DNA from: Mermis nigrescens
Taxonomy: Eukaryota; Nematoda; Enoplea; Mermithida; Mermithidae
Length of the DNA stretch: 64,000 nucleotides
Direction: 5' to 3'
NCBI GenBank assembly: GCA_036768485.1
Contig: JAVLUZ010000154.1
Location: 37,586,042-37,650,041 of the forward strand
The position numbers and the translations under genes were made by a program. This document shows positions 24,169-35,548 of the stretch, piece after piece. A model generated the notes under the pieces. That model ran no database searches and was not told the DNA's origin. It saw only the letters and a list, made by a program, of their open reading frames with translations. Within the stretch, counting starts at the first letter, position 1. Each line of letters opens with the position of its first letter.

Positions 24169-26495
24169 TAGTGATCGACCGGGGCGACTTTTTTGGCCGG
24201 GGCCGGGGCCGGGGCTGGCCGGGGTCAGACAAGGAAAATATTATTGCATGACACATACTTGGGGTGGGGGGCATAGGAAAGAAATAATGAGCGATTGCTC
24301 CATTCAGTAGTAAATGGCTTTTCATATCAAGTTTTATTACTATTTATGTCACAAGAAACAAATTTAGTCTAGTGTTTCATTGTCTGAATCATCAATAAGG
24401 TCTATGTCGCTGCTATTAGCACACTCTGTATCATTCGAATCTTAGCTACGGCTACTGCTGCTGTAGCAATTGGATGCAATAGGTATTGGATGTAATAAAT
24501 GAGACATCACACATTCCCATATGGGGGAGGGGTATTACCCCTCAGGGTCCAAGACACAAGTCACTGTCAGACGATTTTTGGTGAAAACCTTTTGAATTTT
24601 TTGAACTTAATTTTTTAGTATGGCAAAAGTGTACCTAACTATTAGAATTTCACGAAGTGATACATTATTTTATTATGTGAGCTAGAGTAAATAGATAAAC
24701 TATCACTATAAAACATGCATGTAATCGCTTAAAATTTTATGAGGTTCCCTCAGTATACCTACATGTAACGGCTGGAAATCTAGGGTAGGGGTCCCGCGCC
24801 ATTTTTAGAAGGAGGGGGTTAGCGACTAGATCAAAAATGGTAAAAACACATAAAAATAGCCAAAAAGCACAGGCTTTCGCCAAAAAATGGGGGAGGGTGG
24901 TTAAATATTTTCTGACTTTCAAGGAAGTTCGGGGCTTCAAAGCGGAGATGGGGGATGGCCCAAATCCTCTGTCACATGTATATTCCTCGGCTATTTTCAG
25001 GGAAGGGGTAAGCGGCTCCATTTTTGCAGCCGCTTACCCCCCCCTTTGAAAATCTTTAAAATGGTAGAATTTTCAATAAGGAATTCTACACCTTTTTACA
25101 GTTTTTGTTCTTCAAAAATCTTTGTACATGTACAAAGACGGTCCTGAAACGTCTATGTACATCAGCAAAAATCTTCCCCGAATACAAAAAGACCGTGCTT
25201 CTAAATGTGATAATTCGGCCTGAATTTAGTTGATAGTTCGGCGCGAAGTGCCGAAATTTTTATGAGCTTCTGATGGAATTCACACATAAAACTCGACTGA
25301 GAAAGCTAAAACAACTTGTACTACAAAATGAGAAATATTACAAAAATTGTAATATGCGAATTAAATCTTGTAATAAGCAACACTGCGCTTAGAATGGAAA
25401 AATGGAAAAATGTCAAATATTCAGGAACCCAAAAATTAGCCAAATACACTACTAAAGGTCGAAAAACTATGTTCTACTACCACACTGAAATCGTTACTGT
25501 ACCATATTAAAGTATACAAAAATTTGCATGTACAAAAGAGTGTTTTTTGTATTCGCCAAAGATTTTTCCCGATGTACAAAGACCAGGACTATCTTTGTAC
25601 ATGTACAAAGATTTTTGGGAAGATAAAAACTGTAAAAAGGTATAAAATTCCAAAAATTTTTCGGCATTTCCCTCCGATATGAAAAATTGTCTGTCCTATA
25701 CATCTTTTAAATGGCAAAATTTAAATTTAGAATGCAGAAATGTCAAATTTTTAGGCGCTTCGCGCCGTTTTGAGACAATTTTAGTAATTCTTGGCGTTAG
25801 AAACTCAGAAATTAGCTAAAATATACAATTAAAAGTCAAAAGACCCTGTTTTGCCACTAATTTTCTGGTCCTCCAATTTGGGATTTCACCCCTCCCTCAA
25901 CTCTGGACCCTAGGAAACTATTTGAGACATATTTAGTTTATCGGATCGGACGCAATTCTGCAGCGTAGTTTATATTCGCCTATAATTAACCTCGGTCCTA
26001 ATAACTATTACACAGGAAACGCGTTTTAAAGCACACGGTTCCCATTCAAATGAATGTAAAAGTGTTTTTTGTAGAAATAGTTTGTTAAAAACGTACAATT
26101 TCTAACTAGAAATAGAACGTATTTGTCAACTCTAAATCTTTTAGCCATAGCTATGAATGAATGAGTTAAAAGTAGCATTTAGTTTAAATAAGTTAAGTGG
26201 AGGAATCGAAAATATGCAGATTTTCCTGAACATTCATTCATTAAAAGCTCATTTATACACAGTAGAAAACTTATGACAAGGACTAAGTAAGTATACATAT
26301 GGTCTAATCAGTACAGTTCTCAAAATTAACACTTGCTCATTGATAAATAAGTGCCAGTATCACAGCCTGTACAAAATACGAATTACACTAAATTTTTCCT
26401 CGGCCCCGGCCATTTTTTGACCTTGCCCCGGCCGGGGCCGGGGATGCTGAAAAATGGCCGGGATTGCCGGGGCCGGGGCCCCGGTCGATCACTAG
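24169..26495. mobile_element. 2.3 kb hAT-like element with GC-rich subterminal repeats
   Basis: Ends TAGTGATCGACCGGGGC and CCCCGGTCGATCACTAG, flanked by an exact 8-bp GTTACCTA (24161-24168, 26496-26503); one end has one extra base. Immediately inside both ends are repeats of GGGGCCGGGGCC, reading mainly the same way. The interior holds family A, family I and other fragments and no transposase. Confidence 0.75.
25075..25860. repeat. Family A MITE fragments inside the 24169 element
   Basis: A right end (25075-25197, ...TACAAAAAGACCGTG) and a left-type piece (25536-25855, GTGTTTTTTGTATTCGCC...) in different orientations, with hairpins at about 25239 (one mismatch) and 25754-25766 (perfect). Confidence 0.65.
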
Positions 26496-26642
26496 GTTAC
26501 CTAATTTCGTTACTGTCATTTTGTTAATGAAGCAAATACAAATTGCAGAAAATTTGACTTTTGTGATCGAATAGCTAATCTCAGTTTGAAATTTTCTGTC
26601 CGAACAAATCATAAGTGCACTGATTAGCATATTATCCACACC

Positions 26643-26911
26643 CAGGTTCGTACCAAGGGAGTAGGGAATCACGTGCCCCCCTAAATGAAAAGTGAGAATA
26701 ATTTTTTCCGTAACTCCACCTTCGCTTTTTTTAGCCCAAATTCTTTATCAGTGCGACGCGCGCTTGAGACTACATATACTCTAATCATACTTCTGAAATT
26801 CGGCGCAGCACCAGAAATTTTTTGCGATTTTTGGCTAAAACCCAAAAGGGCAGTCTCGTATTTTGTTTTGGGGGGGAGCACGTGCCCCCTATCCCCCTGG
26901 ATACGAGCCTG
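26643..26911. mobile_element. Family H-type short element
   Basis: About 269 bp between CAGGTTCGTACCAAGGG and CCCTGGATACGAGCCTG, with CACGTGCCCCC near both ends. No matching 8-bp flanks were found. Confidence 0.55.
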
Positions 26912-27142
26912 CTCACATTTTTAAATGTTCAAAAGTAAAAGAAAGTTCGGGAACACCGTCACTGACACACATGCACAGAGGGGGGGAGGGGGTGAGGGGG
27001 GTATTACCCCCTGAGGGGTCAGCTAGACCGGTACTGTCCGGCGATTTTGAGCAAACAGGTCTTGTTCCGCATCATTTTTGACATCAAAATCAGTAAAAAT
27101 GTCAAAATTTCTCCGGCGCTTCGCGCCAGATTAGTCTTTTGA

Positions 27143-27806
27143 CAGTTTTTTTTGTACATATAACGTAATGTACACATTTTTACATACTACTAGATTGTTA
27201 TCCGTGACCCGCACGCTTCGCAAAAGGTGTAACTTTGTCCTAAATTCAGCTGGTTATATTAGTTCGGCCCGAAACGCCAAAATTTTCATGAGTCTTAGGT
27301 TGAAATTACACATAAAATTCGACTCAGTAAGTTGAAATGACTTGTGTTGCACAATTATAAATAATAAGCGGTTGCAATGTGCTGACTGAATCTCATAATA
27401 GACACCAATTTGCTAATGAATTTAATGCAACGCAAAGATAAAAGAGCCAATTTTATCTTCGAACGGCAGAAAACAGTGCACAGTTGTTTAATAGTTCTTT
27501 TTTTCTGCATAAAATCGTTATAAAACAGTGGAAATAGATGTAAAAGATGCTTCAATCTGTACAAAGATGCTTACAGATAGATTTTGGAGTGTTTAATGCC
27601 CGCGCCTGGAGCTAAATAGAATGTAATTATGATACTCGGCGCGAAGCGCCAAAAATTTTTAGAAATTTTGCTAAAAAATACACAAAAAAACGTTAAAATT
27701 ACTATTACTTTGCTCCCTAAAAAGTCTTTGTACATTGTACAAAGATGGTTTCCGAAAATCTTTGTACGAGCCTCAAAATCTTTGTCTCGTACAAAGAAAA
27801 ACAGTG
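27143..27806. mobile_element. Family B MITE (B2)
   Basis: 664 bp from CAGTTTTTTTTGTAC to AAAAACAGTG with flanks TCTTTTGA / ACTTTTAA (6 of 8). Very similar over its whole right part to 37330-38073. Perfect hairpin at 27638-27650. Confidence 0.75.
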
Positions 27807-28086
27807 ACTTTTAAGTACTTTTTACTCAAAAAGCGCCCAAAATTGATAAATTTTTGCATTTTTTAGTGTTAAAAGTGATAAAATGCAGTCAAAATGGACT
27901 GAAAATGCTTTTAAAATGTGTTATTAACACGAAAAAACGTTTTATAGGCTATTTTGACCATTTTGATCATTAAAACAGCAAAAAAATCGTGAACATTAAA
28001 TTTACTGTTTTAGATTTTTGGCATTTCACCCCCCCCCTGCCGACCCTGACCTTGTGCACCTATGGTCACCGACCGATCACCTCCTT

Positions 28087-29657
28087 CAAGCCCGTATCCA
28101 GGAGGAGGATAGGGGGACACGTGCCACCCCCTCAAAATGAAATATGTGAACAATTTTTCTTTTTACCAACTCTTCGCTTTTTTGGCCAAAAACCGCAAAA
28201 AATCACGCCAAGTTTTAAAAATTGTAATTACAACCTATTTAGTCCCAAGCACGCAGTTTAAATACTCCATTTTTAGTTTTTATACAATCTAAAGCGTATT
28301 TTACATCTATATTCCTTCTTTTCTTCACGTTTTATACAGAAAAAAGAAATTTGTTCAAGAAGCATGACGGCAATTTTTTGGTGATGATTATGGATTGACT
28401 GATAAACTTTGACCATTTTTGGGGTGAATTCACAGCCGTGATTTGACTGATTTTGTAAAAATTTTAACGGTGCGATTTAAAATTCAAGTGTTCTTTTTAC
28501 AAAAATTTTCCGGGCTCTGCCTCGACTCCGCTGGAAGGGCGCTTGAGCGCGCCACCACAAACTCCCTCAGCCCTAAAAGATATAGGGAGTAGCCCGGATT
28601 TTTCCCAGGGGAAATTCCAAAAATTTTGTACGTTAAAAAGTCTATAAAGACATATAAAATTGCATCCTAGGTATAAATTGCCTTTTTTAACTTTTCAGAT
28701 CGCTCTGCAACAATTAAAATGCAAAGAAAAATTTTTTTCTGAATAATCTTTACACTTAATGCTTCACACTTTGCAAGTTTTAATACGCGGGTAGGACCTT
28801 GGATTATAGAGAATTTAAGGCAAAAACCTATCTTTTGGGGCTGGGGGGTCAGGGGTGGCGAGCTCAAGAGCCCTCCAGCGGTATCCGGGGCAGAGCATCG
28901 GGAAAATTTTGTAAAATCAGCGCTCAAATCTCAAATTTTAACATTGAAATTTTCATAAAATCATACGAATCTTCTCCTAAAATTAGCTGATAAATAGATA
29001 AAATAGACTGGCGCGAAACGCGGACATTTTCTGACATTTCCATGCCAGAATGACTAAAAAATTCTTGGAACGCATGAGATGCGAACCTTTTGTAGACTTG
29101 TCGTACCTTGTTGTCAATTGTCATGCTGAGCAATTGTAAAAAAACGCAATCTGTACAAAGCGCACGGATTCTCTGCACACTTTTTAATTTCTATTGACTG
29201 AAAACGTTTGCAAATAGGTAAACTTTGCATGGTGACAAACGTTTTGTAGCTCTGTGTCGCCACTAAGTTAATATATAATAGCCAAAACTATAATAAATCG
29301 GCACGAAACGCCGAATTTTTATATATATTCTCAAAAAATCCTCGCAGAACAGCGTTACGTAACTACATAATTCCATGTCGAAAAATTCAAAATTTTTCTC
29401 AGGGGGGAATCCCTCCATCCCCCCACTGGCTATGCCAGTGCTAAAAAAGAAAGAAAGAAATTCCATGTCGAAAAATTCTGTGTCGCCACTAAGTTAACTA
29501 AGTTAATGAATAAATGGTTTCCATTGGTTTCTCAACGTATCTTAGGCATCCGGGTAGCGAAATCAGCAGAGCTTTATTCATCCTTTGGTCTCCCCTTGTG
29601 TTTTTAAAACTGGTCGCACCCCACCTCCCCCGAAACAAAATCCTGGTTACGGGCCTG
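28087..29657. mobile_element. Family H element (H2)
   Basis: Ends CAAGCCCGTATCCAGG and CCTGGTTACGGGCCTG with flanks ACCTCCTT / GCCCCCTT (6 of 8). The interior shares the TTTAGTCCCAAGC and CATCCGGGTAGC strings of the copy at 15023 and has further insertions. No coding sequence. Confidence 0.6.
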
Positions 29658-29854
29658 GCCCCCTTTGAAAATTCCTCAATCACAATCGGTTCTATGCACT
29701 CCTGAATTGAACCCCTCTTATGCCAGAGGTACTACGCAGAGACATCACTTTACTCACCAACTCCAAGAAAGTCACCGGACATGCTGTGTTGACTGCGCTG
29801 ACAAATGTTGAAAAAACGAAGCTTCAAGTAGATTAAGCGTAATTTTAATACCTA

Positions 29855-30254
29855 CAGTGGTCGCCATGAAAGATGACGCCACATCAAAGATTATAATGGA
29901 TGGTGCATCGCGAGCGCCGCGTTACGCCCATCATGCGCCATCATCTCTTTTTTCTATTCAGCGCCGTTAACCTCCATCATCCCGTTAATCTGGCGATGCG
30001 GACGGCAATTTAGCTATTAATAGCGCCAACAAGGAATCGCGCACGTGAATGCTGGCGCGCTTCCTTCTTGCTGGTGCTATTAATAGCTAATTGACACCGT
30101 CCGCATCGCCAGATTAACGGGATGATGGAGGTTAATGGCGCTGAATAGAAAAAAATGAGATGATGGCGCATGATGGACGTGACGCGGCGCTCGCGACGCA
30201 CCACCCATTATAACTCTGAGGGTGATGGCGCGTCATCTTTCATGGCGACCACTG
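29855..30254. mobile_element. 400 bp foldback Tc1-type MITE
   Basis: Starts CAGTGGTCGCCATGAAAG and ends with its inverse CTTTCATGGCGACCACTG, flanked by TA on each side (29853-29854, 30255-30256). Nearly the whole length is one inverted repeat: arms about 29855-30040 and 30068-30254 around a short centre. TA target and CAGT ends fit Tc1/mariner. No ORF of interest. Confidence 0.88.
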
Positions 30255-30591
30255 TATGTATTAAATGAGTCACAATAAATAATGGAAAAAAGAAAAAGCC
30301 TGCGATATGATATTGGAAAATAAACGAGAAAGTATAAGAAGCGATTTGATATTCGTCGAATCGTCTATTCTTAGCAACTTGCACCCAGTGTTGCCAACCC
30401 AAATTTTCAAAAACCTCAAATCACTGGCCAAAAAAACCTCAAAAATTAGGGTAAAACCTCAAAATTTAGAAATGAATTCTATCCAGTGTACAATAAGGTT
30501 TACAGGCGTTGTAGCTATTTTCATTTAAGCTTAGCCCAAATTTATATGGTTGTGCTTATATGGATCTAATTTTATAGCTCTTACTCAGTTC

Positions 30592-30680
30592 AGGGTGGCC
30601 GCTGGTTTCCTAAAATAAAATTCCCGGGTTTTTCCCGGGGTTTCTCGGGTGATTTATGGATAGATTCCCGGTTTTGAATC
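30592..30680. repeat. Left end of another hAT-like element (right end missing)
   Basis: CAGGGTGGCCGCTGG followed by TTCCCGGGTTTTTCCCGG words, the usual layout of a hAT end with subterminal repeats. No partner end was found. Confidence 0.4.
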
Positions 30681-30852
30681 ATGCTTCAAACGCACACGAT
30701 ACACGCAGAAGTGTCATGATAAGAACATGAAAAAGGGTAAGGCACAAGCAACTTTTAATCAAACAAATGCAAGTACTACACGAAACGTTTTGGAACAATC
30801 ATAATTTCTTTTTCAATGATGCTAACGAGTTGTCGATAGCAGTTCTCGCAGC

Positions 30853-31046
30853 CTATAATATAGTACAGTAGCGATATTAGTGTTGTAAAACAGGATTTTC
30901 AATCGTTGGTAGTGTATTTCAGCTAATTTCTCGGTTTCTAACGCCAAAAATTACTAAGAATTGACTCAGAACGGCGCAAAGCGCCGAAAAATTTGGCATT
31001 TTTCCATTCTAAATGCAAATTCTGCCATTTTAAAGATGTATAGGAC
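30853..31046. repeat. Family A MITE fragment
   Basis: Starts TATAATATAGTACAGTAGCG and runs to GATGTATAGGAC, matching the interior of 13494-14255, with a hairpin variant GGCGCAAAGCGCC. It is cut by the family F element that starts at 31047. Confidence 0.65.
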
Positions 31047-32021
31047 CAGTGGCGAATTTAAGATTTTCCTAAGGGGGGGTTATCCCAGCTTTTCCAAAAA
31101 CAGTCAAAAATAGATCAAAAAATTTGTCCTTAACGCGCAAAATAGCGTTTTTTAGGTGTTTTACATTATTTACTTTTACATAAAATCACTTGACGCAATA
31201 TTTTTCCTGAAAATTTTAAAATGTTAGATAATTTTAGTACGAAAAAATCATAAAATTTCTTTGACTTTAACAAAAATCTGGCGCGAAGCGCAGAAACATT
31301 TGTGAAATTAAGGCGGACAGACGTCTAGAAGCATGATTTACTGCTTGATTTCCTGTATTTATAGCATTTGATGCGAAACATCGAAATTTTTGATTGAAAA
31401 TAGAAGAAAACTATGCAAAAATAGCTGTTAAAATTATTTTGAAACCTACATGAACAGAAAATGGCTTCAAGGAAATGTTTTTTTTGTACAAGGTCCGTTT
31501 GTACATATACAAATATGGTCCCTAAAAGTCTTTGTTTATTTTGTACACACAAATTTTTGGGTACTATGATATAGTACGGTAGCGACTTTAGTGTCGTAAA
31601 AACAGAGTTGTTCGACCTTTGGTAGTTTATTTTGGCTGATTCCTGTTTTTATGAGGGCAAAAATCGTTAAGAATCGTCTTAAAACGGCGCGAAGCGCCGA
31701 AAAATTTGACATGCTTCCTTTCGAAATGCGATCGCCGAAAACTTTTGCGAATTTCAGACCTTTTTTGCAGATTTTGTCTTCCCGAAAATCTTTGTACATC
31801 TACATAGACGGTCCCGAAAAGTCTTTGTACATCAGGAAAAATCGTTGCCGAATACAAAAAACGTGCTTCCATGTCGCCAAGAAAGTAAATAAATATCATT
31901 AATAGGTATCATCCGGCGCGTACCGCCGGAAAAATCTGAGAAGTTATGGTCACTGACGGCCAAAAATCATTGCAAATTGCTTATCCATTCTTTATCTCGC
32001 CAAATATTTCTGGCCAATGGA
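31047..32021. mobile_element. Family F element, interrupted and truncated (F3)
   Basis: Left end CAGTGGCGAATTTAAG; the right part (CAAAAATCATTGCAAATTGC, TTTCTGGCCAATGG) matches the family F copy at 9520, but the last 50 bp are missing. A family A MITE is inserted at 31473. Confidence 0.65.
31473..31865. mobile_element. Family A MITE nested in family F (A5)
   Basis: 393 bp, AAATGTTTTTTTTGTAC ... GAATACAAAAAACGTG, flanks CTTCAAGG / CTTCCATG (6 of 8). Perfect hairpin at 31686-31698. Confidence 0.75.
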
Positions 32022-32932
32022 GGGGGTGTCAATATGACCACTAGAGCTGTAGAATTCGTAAATTTTGCTACCCAGATGCCTAAAACATGGTGAGAATCAA
32101 ATAGACACCCTCTTAAATAAAGGCTATTTTCTGCGTTAAAACCTGTGCAGAACAGAAGAAATAGATGCAAAATACGCTTTAGGTTGTATAAAGACTGAAA
32201 ATCGAGCGTTTAAACCGCGCGCTTGGGAATAAGTAGACTCTAATCACAATTTTGAAATTTTTTGCGATTTTGGCTAAAAAAGCGAGGGGGAGTAAAGGAA
32301 AAATCATTCTTATATTTCATTTCGGGGGTCACGTGCCCCCCATCCCCTGGGATACGGGCCTGATTACCCCTGTTAGATTATTGGACAAACAGGTCTATAC
32401 CTGCCTAGTCAATACAAACAATCAAACAGATTTTACTCCAGTGGAAGGAATTTAGAGATTCTAAGCTGCGTACAATAAATGCTTTGAATGATTAGAAAAT
32501 CGAAGATAAATTTGTTATTCATAATTAATTATAATTACGTTTGGCAACCGCTCCGTAGTCAAGTCAAGTGTGTTACCAAATGGGACAACGCAAAAAAGAA
32601 ATCCATTTTACTTATAGGCAGATGAAAGATGAAATTCACAAAACAATTCTATTTATTTATTTTTTCAAATCAAGTTTTACATTGCGAACATAGGCCTGAC
32701 TAAAAAAGAAGCGCAACAAATGTTTAGTAGATATAGATATGCAATGTACGTAGGTATGCGGAATCAGGACGCATGCGTGTATGAACGTTATTAAATTGGA
32801 AATAAAAGCTAATATTGACGTTAAAACAAATGACTAAATCCTACTCTGTGCACCTGCACAAGCCACAAAGTAAGCAAAACAGGTTAATTCGAACTTCTTC
32901 AGTTTGGGGTTAGTAATAAAATTTCTTCAAAT

Positions 32933-33862
32933 CAAAAATCAAATCAAAAGTTTATTTGTCATCAAACGAAAAATTGGGCAAATAATTTAAGTAAATCGAC
33001 ATCGAAACACGCGCATTATTCTTCAATTGCACGAGAAAACTTTTGATACATACATTACATTATATAATTCCAAACGATACCCAAACAACTACCAGCGTGC
33101 AATAATTACGGTTTTATTAATGCGGAATAATATTAAATCTGGACCAAAAAGTTTGATAGACAAGGACACGTAAAGGCCAATTAGAAATGCGCTTACTTAC
33201 GGCCCTGAAGAAAAGCATCAAAATCAAGGGTTTTCAATCTCTACGGCCCTGAAGAAAAGCATTAAAATCAAGGGTTTTCAATCTCATCATAAACGCTTTC
33301 GAGTTAGGAGCTTGTATAACATGCTCAGGCAAAGAGTTCCATACAGGAGCAATTCGATTACAAAATTCATATTTTCTAATGTTCAGATATGATTTGTTTA
33401 CAATTAGTTTCCGAGAGTTTGTGGCACAATTTGACACCGTATTGAGAACAAAAAAGTCTTCAAAAGACAGTGCTTGAAATTTTATGATAGAATAGGCCAT
33501 GTTTAAATCAAAATAGAGCCGTCGAAGTTCTAGGCGTTCGAGACACAATTCCTTAAATTTAAAATCATAAGATAGAGTTTTATCATTGAATAATCGCTTT
33601 GTGAACCTTCGTTGTACATTTTCTACTAAATTTATGTCCTTAATGAGGTAGGGGAGGGGTTCCAAACTGCAGTGCTGTACTCAAGAATGGGCCTAACATA
33701 AGTTGTAAAAGCCTTTATCAGCATTGTGTTTTGTTTTGAAACAAAAGTTCGAAAAATCAGGTTCGGGACTCTCATCGATTTTTTACTAGTTGTTGTTGTG
33801 CTTTCCATACGTTTTATGTATGTGGCAGCACTCCTGCTTAGGTTGTTATTACTCCCATGCAC
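32933..33862 (-). pseudogene. CR1/Jockey-group retrotransposon, 3' fragment
   Basis: Minus-strand remains of ORF2 after the polymerase domain: 33862-33632 holds NTMLIKAFTTYVRPILEYST and 33665-33234 holds VQRRFTKRLFNDKTLSYDF and the GRD-type end, in two frames (one frameshift). The 3' UTR runs to about 32933 and ends in AATAAA plus TTTGAT-type repeats. The relevant part of the intact copy at 44317 (KAFTTYVRPILEYGSSVWNP) is clearly related. No endonuclease or catalytic RT part is present. Confidence 0.8.
33199..33286. repeat. 44-bp tandem duplication at the end of the ORF2 fragment
   Basis: Two adjacent 44-bp copies beginning ACGGCCCTGAAG (33199, 33243) with one mismatch. It duplicates the C-terminal codons of the retrotransposon ORF. 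Confidence 0.85.
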
Positions 33863-34026
33863 ATCTGGACAATGGGTTCAACTCGGTTCAACCCGGTATC
33901 ACCTGAAGGCCACTCGGTATCACCTGGGAAGATCGCGAGTATCACCTGAATTTTTTCGTTAAAAAACAAAGATAAACTCAGCAAAAATCAATGTAAAAGT
34001 ACAAAAACATGTAAATAGATCATGTA

Positions 34027-35335
34027 GACATTAGTTCAATCAGTCATCGGACCAGTCAATCAGCCAACCAAGTAACAGTCCAACCAATCATCCAACCAAC
34101 CGACTAATTGGCTAACCAACCCACCAACTGACCAACCAAACAACCAACCAAATAATCAACCAACCAACTAATCAACCAACCAACTAACAGGCCAACCAAC
34201 CAATCAACTAACTGCCCAACCAAACAACTAAACAACCAACTAAGTAACCGGCCAACCAACTGACCGACTAGCCAATCAATCAGCCAACCAAGGAACCAGG
34301 CAACCAACCAACCAAGCAAGCAAGCAAGCAACCAACTAACTAACTGGCCATCCAACCAAGCCAGCAAAAAACCGGCCAACCAATCATTTAACCAGCCAAC
34401 CAACCAATTAGCCAAACAACCAATTAGCCAACCAACCAGCAAGCAACCAACCAACCGGCCAACCAACAAACCAACTAATCGGCCAACCAATTATTTGAGT
34501 AGCCAACCAACCAATCAACCAACCGACCAACCAGCCAACCGGCCAACCAAACAGCCAACTAGATACCCAATCATTTCGCTGAGCCAACCAAACAACCAAC
34601 TAGATAACAACTAACGAGCCAACCAACCAAGTTACTGGCCAACCAACCAACCGGCCAACAGAGCGACTAACTAGTCAATCAACCAACCAGCCGACCGACC
34701 AGCTAAGAGGCCAACCAACCAGCCGACCAACCAATTAACTAGCCAACCAACCGGCCAACCGACCAACCAACTAGCCAAGCAAACAATCAAACAGCCAACC
34801 AACCGGCCAGCCAACTAGCCAACCGAATAACCAACCAACTAACTGGCCAACCAGCTAACCAAACAACCAACTAAACAACCAACTTATCATATGGTCAACC
34901 AACCAACAAAACAATAGGCCAATCAACCAACCAACTAGCCAATTAAACAACAAACCGGCCAACCAACCACTCAACCAAACTGCTCAAACGACTATCTGGC
35001 CAACCAACCAATTAGCCAATCAATGCATAACCAACCGATCAACCAACTCACAAACCAACCACTCAGCCGATGAACGAACTAACTAAACAGTCTGCTGATT
35101 AACTGACAAGCTAACCCATTTTATGACCAACCGACCAAATGACGAATCATCAGATCAACCAACCATCTAACCGACCAATCAACCAGTCATCCAGCCAACA
35201 AACCAACCAGTCAATCAATCAATCAGTCAACCATTAAACCAATCAATCAATCAACAACCAAGCAACCGATCAATCATTCAATCAACCGACCAGCCAACTG
35301 ACGAACCAACCACTCAACCATTCATTCTTAAAATT
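34027..35335. repeat. 1.3 kb degenerate (AACC)n tract
   Basis: CCAACCAACCAA-type words, strongly strand-asymmetric (almost no G runs) with scattered substitutions giving ACTAGCC, AATCAACC and so on. Open frames read from it on the minus strand (VGWLVGWL-like) are translations of the repeat, not proteins. Confidence 0.9.
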
Positions 35336-35548
35336 TTTTCCCGACTTTTCAGCTAAAAAGCACACATGTTTTTGACGTTTCACAGCGTAAAAATACTAAA
35401 ATTTACGGCGCCATTCATTTAAAAAACTCACCTTTTGTCTATTTCAGTTTTCGATAGATGAAATTTTTCAGCAAATAAAATTTTCTGCATTTTTATCATA
35501 CAAAAAGGTGCAATCGAGCGCAAAAGTATATAAATGTCGACATTTTTC

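Noticed and set aside
24775..25060. G-rich ORF pair 24737-25049 as a gene
   Set aside because: The sequence repeats element strings also found near 57650-57990 (CATGTAACGGCTGGAAAT and its inverse).
34104..34599. Minus-strand ORFs of VGWLVGWL type, like a multi-pass membrane protein
   Set aside because: They are translations of the (AACC)n tract; the tetranucleotide makes a 12-base, four-residue repeat in every frame.
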